The notes: generated by a model from the sequence alone, not told the origin. DNA of 64,000 bases from Colletotrichum lupini (GCF_023278565.1 NC_064678.1:4464001-4528000), one strand, 5' to 3'; shown: positions 33,546-46,865, numbered from the stretch's first letter. A program made the numbers and translations.

Positions 33546-33674
33546 GGGGCCAGACGGGCTGTGAGGGTTGCGCTGAGAGAGGAGGCTCAGGGCAAAGTCT
33601 AATTGTGATTGGCGCGTACCTTGCAGCTGCAAGGAACCCGTGCAGGCTGGGTTTGCTCGGAGCCGTGGGCGCTA

Positions 33675-33681
33675 GACGTCG
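33675..33681. repeat. Candidate target-site duplication, left copy (GACGTCG)
   Basis: GACGTCG abuts the left end of the AT-rich block and recurs at 49318-49324 just beyond its right end. A 7-bp perfect direct repeat at both boundaries is what a transposon insertion would leave. Confidence 0.55.
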
Positions 33682-33690
33682 AGTGATTCG

Positions 33691-33785
33691 ATAAACTAAT
33701 AATAACCCCCCCTAGTTAAGGTAAGAGTCCCGTATATAATATTAAGTACTTAGTTATTAATAGATCCCCAGGAAAATTTCTAACT
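33691..33785 (+). repeat. Left terminal inverted repeat of the block
   Basis: Identical to the reverse complement of 49255-49305 over its first 51 bp. It includes a CCCCCCC run and the segment AGGTAAGAGTCCCGTATATA. Similarity continues with scattered differences to about 33785. Confidence 0.88.
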
Positions 33786-34551
33786 AATTAAGGGCTAGAA
33801 ATATTTCACTATATAATCGCTTTATTACTAATTTAAATATTACGAGTTTTATATAATAAGGGAATATATTACTTTACGCTTTACTAAATTATTTTAAAAA
33901 TATTTCTTAATTATATCTCCTCTTAATTATACTAAAATTCGCTTATTATAACCGACTTTATAAAATTATTCCTATAAAACTTATCTATCGTATATAATAA
34001 TAATATTATCTTAATACTTTTACCTTAGTAAAGCGAATTTAATTTATTATAAAATATCTAAAAAAATTTAGATTATAATAACGTATTTACTTTATATCCT
34101 AATTTTTATAAATATTAAGCTCCTATTTATAAAAAGTCGATTAAACGAGTAAGTATTATATAAATTAAACCTCTATACTAAATATTAATATAATACTTAA
34201 GTTATAAATAATAATTCCGATAATTATATTATTATTTATAATAGCTTAAATATCTATATTAAAACTTAAAATAACCGAGGTATTATTATAATATAATAGC
34301 TTTAATATACGGCCGGCATACCTAAGTTTTCTTTAACTATTAATAATAGAGTTACGCTTATTATTTTAACTAAAGCCTTATTTATAAAAAAAATTGAGTA
34401 GCTATAGGATATAGTATATTTAACTTTCTATTTTTTAATATTAAGAATTATTAAAGAATAGTAAATTTAATATAATACTTAACGAGGTATTATTAGTTTT
34501 TTAATAACTAGTATTATTTTAAGAAATATACCTATATATTATAGCTAACTA

Positions 34552-35075
34552 GTCGTAATAAGTATATTAGTAAAAGTTAAGGCTACGAGTACTAAGTAAA
34601 TAATATTATAGTTATAAATAGCTTCCCTAAAGCTATATTTATAAGTCGTAAAGTAGGTAAGGCTTTAGTAATTAATTATAGTTTTATTAAAAGGGGTTCT
34701 TAATAAAAATAGCTAAAAGCGATCGCAAAATTTAATATTAAGTTAATTATTAAAAAAGTTATAGAAGTCTATCTTAGAGCCCGGCTTAAGTTTATATTAT
34801 ATATAAGTCCGCTTATAAATATATCCTTTATTAATAATTATTCTTATTCGTTAGATAATTACTTAGTAAATATTAATAAGCGATTACTTAGAGTAATTAT
34901 AATAATTACTTTATTACGTAATTACTACTTCTTATTTATATATAACTTATTTATAGTTCTTTTATTTTATAAGAGTTATTTTATATTCTTATATTTTTAT
35001 ATATATAATATATTATAGCCGCTATAAGCCTACGGGGCGGGCCCTAGTCTTAGTTATATATATTAAGTCGTAATA
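34552..35075 (-). repeat. Gypsy 3' LTR (left copy)
   Basis: About 524 bp, in direct orientation with 46341-46865. On the minus strand it starts TATTACGACTTAATA, as expected of a RIP-mutated TGTTACGAC terminus. It keeps several C/G positions lost in the other copy, for example GCCGCTATAAGCCTACGG against GCTATTATAAGTTTATAG. Confidence 0.85.
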
Positions 35076-36179
35076 TTAGGTCTCTTTTTTAAAAGTTTTA
35101 TTTTTTTAAATTTATAAGTAAGTTATTATAGCCTAAGTTAGGGCTCGTTAAGTAATTTTTTTAAAAATACTAAAATATTTACTAAATCTTCAATATATCG
35201 TTAACTAAAGCTTATTTTTAAAATTAAAGAGCGAGGATTTAAAATCGTAATATTTTACTTATTTTATCGTTCGTTGGGGTAAAAGTATAAAATATTAAAA
35301 AGTAAATTAAGATATTACGAGTATATACGTCGTAGTCGTTCTTACGACGTAACTATTAATATTATATATAATTATAAGTTTTTTTTTCTTTTTTATTAAT
35401 ATTTCTTTATATTAATCGTACTTATAGTAAATCGTTTTTTATTTAAAACTAATAGATTAGAACGTAAAGAGGAAGTAGAGGAGCTTCTTTTTTAAAAATG
35501 GGTAAAAGCTTTACGTTATATATAAGCTAAAATAGATTAGTTTTTATTAAAATTAAATCGTTTTTTTTTAAAAAAAAAGGATAGTATTTAAAAAGGGGAA
35601 AGCGATTTTTAATCCTCCTAATATTATTAATAAGAATAAATCGGCCGCTACGTGAAAAGTATAATTTAATAATACTTTTAAAGTAATTAACTAGAACGTT
35701 ATAATAGCTAAGAGTTCTAGTTTTAATTTTAATTTTAGTATTTTAAAAAGAATTCTTAAGAGTTCTAGAGGTTTATAATAGGTTCTTATATATATTTTTT
35801 TATATTTATAGTTTTTTTATTTAATAAAGAATTCTCGTATTTTATTTTTAATTTTATAATTAATAACTCGTTCGATTTCGTACTTTAATTAGTTTAGTTT
35901 GATAATAATATAATCTTCTATATATAAACCTCTTAATATAAGTTTAAGTAATAAAATATAAAAAACAGGATAGTATCGTATCGTATTTAGTAATTTTAAT
36001 TCGTAATTAATTAATAAGATCTTTTTAATAATTTTAAAAAGTCTAAGTTTTTTATAGTTTAATTTATTACTTAGTTATTTCGTTTTAATATTAGAATAAA
36101 GGAAGTAAGCGCTATTCCCTTTTTTTAAAAATAGTCCTTTAATTTTTAATCTATTTACGTTCTTTTTTATATATTATTA

Positions 36180-38500
36180 TACAAACTCGAGGTTTAATAA
36201 GGCTTATTTATAGATCTTTTTAAGTTTACTTCTATTTACTATAGCTTTTATAGCTTATAGTCCTTATTATACTTTTCTATATACTATTAATAAAAATCCG
36301 TAGTTAAGGTAAAACGGAGATTTTTTTATACTTTTACTAATTATATTATTATATATAAACTAGGTTATTAATAGAAATACTACCTAATTATCTTAGTTAT
36401 AGTTTATATAATAACGAAGGTATATCTCGAGGATCTAATTAATCCTTTTTATCTATTTATTAGTTTACGGATAAAATAATATTAATAATTTATAGTTTAT
36501 ATTAAGTTACGAAATTAGGGATTTCTAAAACTTCGAAATAAATAGCTTATCTTTATTAAAAATAATTTTTTTTAGTAAATTATAGTTCGAAAGTATAATT
36601 TTAGTAAATACGTATACTAGGTTTTTTATAGTATTAGATTCCTTATAGGGAATAAAATAAGCAAACTTAGTAAGTCGATCGACTATAACTAAGATACTAT
36701 CGTATTATACTTTAATAAATAGTTCTCTAAACTTTAATAATTTAATAATAAAGTCTTATATAATTAATTACTATACGTTTATTGATAATTATAGTAGTTA
36801 TAGCTCGCTATAAGGTTTATATAAGTTATTTTTATCTTTTTTATAAGTCGCGCAGTTCTTAATTATTTTTATAATTTTAGCGTATATAGCGGATTTATTA
36901 TAATACTAACGAATCCGTTTTTATATTTTAATAATTCCTTAATAACTATATACTAATATATTATAAATTTTTATAATAAGCTTAGGGGTTATTTTTTTAA
37001 TTAAGCTAGTACTAATCCTTTTAGTTATTATAAAGAGCTTCGTAATTAATATAAGGCTATTATCTTTTTCTTATTTAAAAATAACTTATATTTTTTAAAA
37101 ACCGCGACTTTATAATTAGGTCTTTTATTAAGAGCGTTTATTTTACTATTTTCTAAACCCTTTTAATAGATAATTCGGAAATTAAATTTAAATAAGAATT
37201 TGCTCTATTTAACTTATTATTTATTTAAGTTCTTATTTATTATAAAGTTTATAAAGTTTTTATAATTTATATAGACTATAACTTCGTACTTAGTTCTAAA
37301 TAACTATAGCCTCTATTTTTAAAATACTTTAATAATAGTTATTAATTCCTTATTATAAATCTACTAATTTAATTTTACTCCGTAAAATACTTTAAAATAA
37401 AAATAATATAAATAAAGCTTTTTTTATTTATTTTATTATCTTAGGACCGCTTTTATAATAAAGTCTAAAGCGTTAGTCTTAACTTTAAAAGGTTTTCGGG
37501 GGTCTAGGATTATAATAACTAGTTTAAAAACGACTATATTTTTAACTTTAATAAATACTTCTTTATACTTAGGGTCCTAAATAAATAGGGTATCCTTTTA
37601 TATTAAGTTATTAAGAAGTCTAATTATATTAATATAGGTTTTAAAAAATCGTTAATAAAAATTAATAAATCCTAAGAATCCTTATACGTCCTTAACGTTT
37701 TATAATATAGGCTAGTCCTTAATTATTTCTATTTTTAATATTTATATATAAATTTATTTTAATATAATAATATATTTAAAGAAGTCTATTTTTTATGTAT
37801 AGAACTCGTACTTAGAAGGTTCGGTATATAGTTTAGCGTCTTAAAGTTTTTAAAATATTATATAAATATGCTTCTTATATATTTTAAAATTAGGGGAGAA
37901 AATAAGAATATTATTAATATAAATAATAATAAAAATATCGACGTACTCCTAGAGTACGTAGTTAATTATTATTTAAAAAGTTATTGAAGTATTAATAAGT
38001 TTAAAGGGTATAATAAGGTACTTAAAAAGTCCTCTATAAGTTTAAAATACCGTTTTCTATTTATTTCTTTTTTTAATCTAAATCTAATTGAATACTTCTT
38101 TAAGATTTATAATAATAAACTAGTTAGCTTTATAAAATAAGTCTCTAAGCTTAGTAATAAGTAGTAAGGGATAGTAATTCTTTTTCGTAATTTCGTTAAG
38201 TTTTCTATAGTTAATAATTAGTTTTCGTTTCTTTATTCTTTTTTTTAATACGAAAAATAAGGGTAATTTTATAAGAGAATTCGATAGTTAAATAAGTCCT
38301 TTTTTAAGTTTCTTATTAATATATTCATCAAAATATTCTTATTTTTTTTAATTTATTAAATATATTAAAAAGAACCTAAGTTATATTCCTTTTTTAAGTT
38401 CGATTTTTATATCCTAGTTACTATATTTTAATAATCCTATTTCTTTAGGTTTTATAAATAGTTTTATATATATTTAGTACTTTTTAAATATAATTTAAAG
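36180..38500 (-). pseudogene. Gypsy pol remnant: RT, RNase H, integrase
   Basis: Minus-strand translation, ignoring stops, follows Gypsy pol. RT lies at about 37890-38350: INYRKLNEITKKNYYPLLLI, YRGLFKYLIIPFKLINTS, then YINNILIFS at 37895-37921 where YxDDxL is expected; both catalytic Asp codons read Asn (GAT to AAT). Next come the connection and RNase H (about 37300-37850: LYTEPSKYEFY, FLGFINFY, ALDFIIKAVLR, YNKELITIIK). The integrase core is at about 36250-36710 (SILVIVDRLTKFAYFI, IIFNKDKLFISKF). Boundaries are approximate because frame and stops are scrambled by RIP. No function remains. Confidence 0.82.
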
Positions 38501-39984
38501 TCGTTACGATCCCCGATCGTTAGTACTAGTTATAAACTTTTTAAAGCTTTTTATTATTTTAATAAAAGCTATATATCATATTTATTCTCGTTTTTTAAGA
38601 GTTCTTAAAAATCTATTTAAACCCTTTTTCTTTTTAAGTCGTTTAGTAACTAAATTTTCTTAGAGGACCTAACTAATAATCTAATTTATTTATAAATTAT
38701 ACTTTCGTAATTACGAGATTCTTAGGATAACATCGATATTTCCGATTTTTATAATATTATATTATAATTATTCTTATTAATTATTAATATATATTAAGAG
38801 GTATACGGTTTCTTAATTAATATATTTATAGTTATAATTAACTCGTTCTCTTTTTACCGTTTATAATTAATATAAGTTATCCTTTTATACTTATAATAAA
38901 TTAAGTTTATTTACTATTTTTAATAAAATATAAGTTTTTTATGCGCCGCTATTAATAATAATATTTAATCCTCGTTTATAAATATCGAGGTTAACTTATA
39001 AATATGCGTCGTTACGTTATTTAGTTATATATAAGAACTTTTTTTTTATTTTTACTTCTCGTTATTCCTTTATAATTAACTTTTTTAGTTTTTTATTATC
39101 TATTTCTTTAAACGGGTTTTTTATTTATATTTCTCTTAATACTCCCTCTAAGCCTTAGCCTTTTTAATATAATAAATTTAGTATTAATTATATCTATAGT
39201 CTTTTTACTTTATATATTCGCTATTAAGGTACTTTATAAAAAAGTTAGGGTCTAGACTAAATATAGCTTTATTATTATTATTAAAGCTTAGTAACGTTTA
39301 GTTAAATAGTTAATTTTTTATATAAATATCCTTAATAATTTTATTATTACGTCTTTATAAATAAAAACGACTATCTTACTTAGATATAAAATACTAAAAG
39401 TATTTATTATCTAAGTATTTTACTTAGAATAATTCCTTATAAAAGGGGTCTTTAGGGTTAAGTAGAGAGTAATCTTCGTTTATATAGGGAGTTATCGTAA
39501 CTTTTTTACGTTCTTCGGTTCTATAAAACTAAATAACTTAGTTATTTTTAAATAAATAAATATATTTATATTATAGTTTATTATTATCCTTTTTAGAGCT
39601 AGTATTATTAACGCTAAATAGTACTTTATAATTAATTTCTATTTAAGTACGTTATTAAATAACATTACGAAGTTCGTTCGAATTATAGGGTGATTTTACT
39701 TTATCAAAATAAAAAGAATTAGTTCCTATTTCAATATTTTCTTTTTTAATTTTAAAATCGATTTTTTTATTAGTAATTCCGAAGTTAAGAGTTAGTTTTT
39801 TAAGTACTTCGATCTTATTTTTATATACGAGGTCCTCGAGCTATTTTTTAACCTTATAAATAAATTTTTTATTAGCGTTTACTCGTTATATTATATAAAT
39901 AGACTTAGTTAGTATTTTATTTAAATTAAGTTCTTTTTAGAACTTAATAAGTTATTTTTAGTTTATATTATCTCGTTACGCTAT

Positions 39985-40710
39985 ATATACGAGGCTATTT
40001 ATAATTTTTTTTATATTAAGTCCTCTTTTTTTAAGCTTAAAGAGCTACTCCTTTATATTAGCTAGGAGTCTTTACTTAATTCGTCTTTTAAAAAAGTTAA
40101 GCATATTCTTTATAATAGGGTCCGTTTTACCCTTTTTTTTTATATTTTTATAAATCTAAGAGAGTATAATAAAGTATTTAATATTATTCTTTTTAAAAAT
40201 ATAGGGTTAATAGGTAAGTATTTCCTTTTTTTTTTATTACCGCTAGGGTTTTAATAAGTAATAAAGTAAATTATTTATTATTCTTAAATTATTTAGAGTA
40301 CTATTTTATTTATTTTTTACTATCTTAGTAAGTAAAGTAGTTATTATTATAATAAGCTATTTATAAGAGTTATCCGTAAGGAATTTCTTTACTTATAATA
40401 TTAGCTCGTTTTTTTAGAATAAGTTAGTATTAAATATGCTTAGGTTATTAGTAATCTCTAGCTATATATCCTAGTTTATTATAATTATAATACTTAAAGT
40501 CTTTTTTCCGTTACGGTTCTTTACGTTTCGTAATACTAAGATTTATAAGTCCTCCGTATTACTTATAAAACGTGCTTTATTATTATTAGTTTTTTAGGTT
40601 ATTTTAATAGTTATTTAGTAGTTTATTATAGCTTTAATATTTTTTACTAAAGTTAGCTTAAGGGCGTCGTACCTTTCCTTTTTTTTTACGTCGTTTGTAT
40701 AGTCGAGTAT
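39985..40710 (-). pseudogene. Gypsy gag remnant, copy A, with zinc-knuckle fossil
   Basis: At 40450-40500 the minus strand reads DFKYYNYNKLGYIARDY, matching a CX2CX4HX4C zinc knuckle in which Cys and His have become Tyr. The segment is repeated, more strongly mutated, at about 44610-45335. Similarity stops at 40710 where the RIP-spared island begins. Confidence 0.7.
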
Positions 40711-41208
40711 TGTTACGAAGGTAACTTTGTTTACCTTATTATTCGCCTTATTATCAATATTACGTAAGCAAACTATATACCATATTAATCTACGACTTCT
40801 GTAGATTATTATAGGTATTGATTATGTAAGCAATACTGCTTATATAAGCTTACGTGAGCAATGGAAAGTACTGGAAGGTAACTGAATAATCTGGAATTTA
40901 CTCGAGGCGGAATTACGTACTACGATTACGCATTTACTTACGTATACGCTTATTAATTATATCATAATTAATAAGCAATGGAATATTCTAGTAGGAGGTT
41001 TTTATGCCTATATGTAGGCGTGTATTTGCCTACCTAGACCTTTCGTTAAGCAAGCAACTTCTCATATAGTAATTCAACTATATTACTCTCTTTACTACAA
41101 AAACCTCTTTTATATACGCTTATATCCCCTATATTCATATATTCTTGCTTCTATATGAATATTCACTCTTTATATTCTTTATAAGAATATCCCGCATTAC
41201 CTCGTTAA
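40711..41208. repeat. RIP-spared island, probable solo LTR of another element
   Basis: About 498 bp begins TGTTACGAAGGTAAC and ends ATTACCTCGTTA, short inverted termini of the type that bound LTRs. Unlike the surrounding kilobases it has many CpA and TpG steps and ordinary words such as GGAAAGTACTGGAAGG. Near-normal composition continues to about 41278. No second copy is seen in the window, so a solo LTR or a truncated element is inferred. Confidence 0.6.
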
Positions 41209-41279
41209 AGCTATACGTGCTAGATATATTCCTTTTTATTAAGGGTTAAGGGGCCCTTTATATATTCCCTTATGTTTAT

Positions 41280-44200
41280 AATATAGCTTATATTAAAGGG
41301 ATTTTTAGCTTTATAAAGTATAATTTTTAAGTTAATATTAATATACTAAATCTTAATATCCGTATTAACCTAGCTATTTATAGTATTTATATTATTACCT
41401 AGCTAAACTTTATATTATTAAAAAGTACTTTATTAATTCTTAAATATACTTACGTTAATTATAATAGTTATAGTATTAAGCTAACTAAGGGTACCTAGCT
41501 TAAGAAAAATAGACTTATTAATAAGTATTTTTAACTTACTAATTACTAACTATATACTAAGAAATTCTTATTAAAATAATATTTTAACTAGTTAACTTCT
41601 TAATTAGTTATCTAACTAGCTATTTAAATAATAATTTATATATTAATAAGTTTATTTAATAAAGTTATTTAGTAAATCTATTTAGTTTAAATAAAGAGTA
41701 GCTTTAGGTAATATTAAAAGTAATAAGAATAAAAAAAATCTTTATAAACTTTAAAAAATAATAAATATTAGCCTATTTAGCTCTTTTTTTAAAAACCTCT
41801 ACGTTATTATTAAAGTTTAGAACTTTTATAATTAAAAAAGGCTACTTTTAACTATTATAGCCGATTATTATAATTAACTATTATAACTAATTTCTATTAT
41901 TAACCTTTTTAATTAGTATTATTATATAAATATATTACTTAGCTTATTATTAATAAGTAGTTAAAAAGGGTAGCTTACTTATCCTAAATTATATAGTAGT
42001 TTTCGTATTAAAATTATTATATTACGTTAAGCGCGTACTTAGGGTATATTACGTATATTATATAGTTAAAAAATATACCGTATTATATAATTTTTTTTTA
42101 AAGCGTAATCCCGTTAAAATTAATCTTTTATACTTATAAAGTTAGAAAAAAACTACTATATAAGAGTTAATAAATTTAATATTATAAAATAGAATAAATA
42201 TAAAGCTTAAGGCTAAATTATTTAATACACTTTTTAATATAATTAGTTTAATAAGCCTAGGCCTATATAAAGCGCTAGTATTTAATAATATAAGTTTCGT
42301 AAATACGGTTATAAATAATAAATTATTACTAAGGCTTAAGAAAAGAATAAGTAGTTATTATATTATTATTTAAACCCTTAGTATAATTAATATAATTATA
42401 GCCCTAGCTTTAAACCCTCTATATACCCTTTATATTATAAATTTACTAAAGTAATTAAAAATATTATTAAAACTATCAACTAACGAGTTAGGATTTAGGC
42501 TCGTAATATACGTATTATTATTTAAAAATAGTTCTTAAAGTCCTTATTTACCTAGCGAAATATTTATAATACTAGGGCTCGTATAAACTAAAAAGAACTA
42601 GCTAAATACTTACTAATTATAATATTAATTAAACTATTTAATAAGCGAGATATTTTATATATAGTAAAATAGGTAAACGACGAGCTAAACCGCCTTATTA
42701 ACCTTATTTAAACCTTTTTTTACTATCTTTAAATATAAAAACGATTCCCTAAAATAATTAGCTTTAATAATATTTATAATACTAATCGTTTTAAGCTCCC
42801 TTTTTTCTAAGTTACTAAGTAGACCTATTTTAAATCTATTTATAACGCTACGTTTAGCTTTATTAATAATAAAAACCTAAAGGGTTTTTGGTTTTTTTTA
42901 GTAAATATCTACTAATTTATAAACTAATACTTAGTCCGTTACCTTATTATTATTATTATAAACTATAATAAATAAATAAAAGCTATACTAAATAAGTAGT
43001 TTTTAAACGTTTAGTAATAACTTTATATTTATTATATTAACTTTAATATTATACTTAGGGCTAAATAAAAGTAGGTTAAGGACCGTAGTTATAGTAATAA
43101 TAGTAATAAGTTTAATAATAAAAAGTATTAGTTATTAATATAAGTAATAGTTATACTAAGTAATAAGGATAAGGCTTATATTAATATACTTATTAATAAG
43201 CCCCCCTTTTATATATATTATAAAGTTTTTATAATATAAAAGCTTATTATTTTTATTAAAACTAAGTATATTTTTAAAAAAGCCTAGACTAAGTTTTATA
43301 AAAAGTTTAATAATTAACGCCTAATCCTCTAGTACTTTTACGTAATATGCTTATTTTTAAGAATATAATAGGCCTATTATTTTATTTAAAAATATTAAAA
43401 GTTATTTTTTAAATAGTTTTAGTTATTTATATTAGCTTATTAATATTATATTAAATATAATTAGTAATTAAGAGCTACGCTTTTACTAAGCTTATATAAA
43501 GGACGAGGTATTTATAAACTAGGAGTATATAAATACTCGTTTTAAGTACTTAAATAAACTTTAAATAATACTTTTTTTAAAATATTTTATTTTAATTAGG
43601 ACGTAAAGCCGGCTTATAAAAAAAGTAATACTATTTAATAAGAGGCTATTTTTAAAGCCCCTCGGATTTTATAATTTAAATTATACTATTTTAATTAAGC
43701 TAAGTATTTTATATTATTATAAGATCTATTTTAAAATATTAAATTTAGCTATTTTTAATAAGTAAGAAGTATACCCTTAGTAGCGTTTTTAAAAAACGTC
43801 TTTTTTAAATCTATATTATTAAATCCTTAACTTTAAAATTATTATATCCCTTTATAATAAGCTAAAGAATATAGTATAGCTTATTTTATTATAACTAGTT
43901 TTATTTAAAAAAAAGCCGGTTAGTTAATTAAACTTATATTATTTATAATAATTAAGGTATTAATAATAAAAAGCGAGGCCGTTTATTTAAAAATAAGAAT
44001 AAGTTAATACTAACTAAGCTTATAAAAAAAATAAGTTAGCTAAATTAAAACTAAATATTAAGCTTATTTTAATAATAAATAAAGAGCTAATTCAGCGTTT
44101 TTAATAAAAAGAGGATAATAAAGAATTATATAAATAAATAACTAATATAGCCTAGTATTTAAAAAAATAGAACTAATAAAAAATAGTTTATAATAATAAT

Positions 44201-44600
44201 AAATTATTATAATTACGTTAAAAGAGGTAGTTAAATAAACGTTATTATAATTTACTTTTTATATATTTTAAATATATAATAAAAAGAAGCCTTATTTATT
44301 TAAAATTTATAAAAGCTTAGATTATTAACTTATTTAAAATTTATAGATCTTAAATAAGTAATATAATAGTTCTAAATAAGTACGTAAGTTATAATAGTAT
44401 TCTTATTTTTAAAAATTCTAAACTAGAGCTTAGGTTAGAGAGAATAATAAAAATAGTTATATTAATATAATTATTTTTACTACTTTTATAAAGAAGTACT
44501 ATTTTTTAAAACTAATTAAAAAGTAAAATAATAACGCTTATATAAGAGCGACGCCCGTATATTAATTTATAACGCCTATATATTAGTTCTTATTATATAA
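41280..44600. mobile_element. Second RIP-degraded element, family not resolved
   Basis: Heavily A+T-rich sequence between the RIP-spared island and the second gag copy. I could not recognise any protein family on either strand. A part, 42321-42635, is repeated at 46864-47290, showing that it belongs to a repeated element and that another copy is the one interrupted by the Gypsy insertion. Confidence 0.45.
42321..42635 (+). repeat. Repeat unit Y, copy 1
   Basis: Matches 46864-47290 in the same orientation, including the shared word GGATTTAGGCTCGTAATATA, with RIP-type differences and one indel of about 110 bp. Confidence 0.75.
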
Positions 44601-44609
44601 ACGGGATTA

Positions 44610-45335
44610 TTTATAATTCTTTTTATATTAAATCCTTTTTTTTTAAATTTAAGGAGCTATTCTTTTATATTAACTAAGAGTTTTTACTTAATACGTCTTT
44701 TAAAAAAGTTAAGTATATTTTTATAATAGGGTCCGTTTTACCCTTTTCTATTATATTTTTATAAATTTAAGAAAGTATAGTAAAGTATTTAATATTATTT
44801 TCTTCAAAAATATAAAGTTAATAAGTAAGTATTTCCTTTTTTATTATTATTATTACTAAGGTTTTAATAAGAAATAAAATAATATTATACTTAGATCGCT
44901 TACTATTTTTAAGTTATTTTAAGTACTATTTTATTTATTCTTTATTATTTTAATAAATAAAATAGTTATTATTATAATAAACTATTTATAAAAGTTATTT
45001 ATAAGGGACTTTTTTATTTATAATATTAGCTCGTTTTTTTAAAATAAGTTAGTATTAAATACGTTTAGGTTATTAATAATTTCTAATTATATATCTTATT
45101 TTATTATAATTATAGTATTTAAAGTCTTTTTTTTAACGAGGTTTTTTATATTTAGTAATACTAAGGTCTATAGGTCCTCTATATTATTTATAGGACGTAT
45201 TTTATTATTATTAATTTCTTAGGTTATTTTAATAATTACTTAGTAATTTATTATAGCTTTAGTATTTTTTATTAAAATTAATTTAAAAGCGCCGTATTTT
45301 TCCCTTTTTTTATATCGTTTATATAATTAAGTATT
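44610..45335 (-). pseudogene. Gypsy gag remnant, copy B
   Basis: Repeats 39985-40710 in the same orientation. The zinc-knuckle position reads DFKYYNYNKIRYIIRNY at about 45070-45125, with additional G-to-A changes relative to copy A. It lies on the 5' LTR side of the element. Confidence 0.7.
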
Positions 45336-46340
45336 AATTTTAATAATAAGCTTAATATAATATAAAAAATCTATTAATATTTTTATTTTACTAAGTTCGT
45401 CCTTAACTTTATTTTTTAATCCTTAATAAAACGAGAAAATATAGGTTTTTTTAATAAAATCGAATTATATTATAAGTTTTTTAAACTTAGTAATATAATA
45501 TAAAATAAACTTAGTTTATTAAAAATTAGCTAGGTCTTTTTTAGTTTATCGTTTTTTATTAAGGTTTTAAAATAAAGATTTAAAAGTATTTTAAAATCTT
45601 ATTATATTAATAAAAATATTTACGGTTTTTTTTTTATAATATAGTAAATAACCGTTATTATTAAGGAATTTTCTGCAAAAAAGTTCGAACTACTCTAGGG
45701 CTTATCTTTTAAAAAAAGTTATTACGTAAATAATTCGTTTAATTTTATTATAAAAATTAGTAATATAAACCGTTTAATAAGTTTTAATTTAAATTAAAAA
45801 TCCTTTAAGATATTTAGTAGTTCTATTAAAAATAATAAGTATATTAAACTTAAGTTTTTTTTATTTATTTATAAGAGTTTTAATAATACTAATAATAGCT
45901 TAGAGAGTTCTAATTTTTTATTTTAAATCGTTTACTTCTCTTTTTTTAATTCTTAAGTTAATTATAGCTTCGTTAACTATATTTTAAAAAGTAATAATAT
46001 ATTTATTATTTTTAATTAAAATTATAACTATCTAAGTAGAGTTATTATTAAAAAGCTTTACGAGTCTTTTATTTTGCTTATTATTTTATTTAATAATACG
46101 TCGTATTTCTTTAGAATTTACTTTTTTAAAAACTATATTATTATTAGAATTATAAATAACGTTAAGTATTTTATTATCCTCGGCCTTAGTTAGTTTATTA
46201 ATTAAGTTAATAAGTTTTTTAAAGTTAAATAAAAAAGTACTTAAGGTTTTAAAAAATATCGTCGTTTTTTATTATTATTTAGTAAGTTTTATAAAGTTAA
46301 CTTATTAAATAAGAGTAATTAAAATATTATAATTAGCTAA

Positions 46341-46865
46341 TTATAATAAGTATATTAATAAAAACTAAGGCTACGAGTACTAAGTAAATAGTATTATAAT
46401 TATAAATAGCTTCTCTAAAATTATATTTATAAATTATAGAATAAATAAAGCTTTAGTAATTAATTATAACCTTATTAAAAGGGGGTTTTAATAAGAATAA
46501 CTAAAAATAATTATAAGATTTAATACTAAGTTAATTATTAAAAAAGCTATAAAAAGTCTATTCTTAAGCCTAGCTTAAGTTTATATTATATATAAGTCCG
46601 CTTATAAATATTTTTTTTTATTAATAATTACTTTTATTTATTAAATAATTACTTAATAAATACTAACAAGCGATTACTTAAAGTAATTATAATAATTACT
46701 TTATTACGTAAATACTACTTTTTATTTATATATAACTTATTTATAATTCCTTTATTTAAAAGAGTTACTTTGTATTTTTATATTTTTATATATATAATAT
46801 ACTATAGCTATTATAAGTTTATAGGGCGGGTCTTAGTTTTAGTTATATATATTAAGTTATAATAA
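46341..46865 (-). repeat. Gypsy 5' LTR (right copy)
   Basis: Direct repeat of 34552-35075, about the same length, with clearly more C-to-T and G-to-A changes. The block of repeat unit Y starts at its outer edge. Confidence 0.85.

Larger units (their letters stand above)
32393..33681. other. Intergenic flank left of the AT-rich block
   Basis: This 1.3 kb has normal composition between the efm6 stop and the repeat block. Only short frames occur. Its last 200 bp holds a compact self-complementary segment (33469-33545), annotated separately. The composition changes abruptly after 33690. Confidence 0.5.
34552..46865 (-). mobile_element. Ty3/Gypsy LTR retrotransposon remnant, RIP-inactivated
   Basis: Two direct repeats of about 525 bp (34552-35075 and 46341-46865) enclose minus-strand gag and pol remains in the Gypsy order gag, RT, RNase H, integrase. 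The interior is 11.3 kb, longer than a normal Gypsy, because it holds a second gag piece and other inserted DNA between about 40.7 and 44.6 kb. All coding parts are interrupted by stops, many explained by G-to-A changes in the sense strand (Trp to stop, Asp to Asn, Cys to Tyr). Confidence 0.85.

Noticed and set aside
41280..44600. Copia-type coding region downstream of the LTR-like island
   Set aside because: Conceptual translation on both strands gave no convincing protease, integrase or RT motif, so I left the element unclassified.
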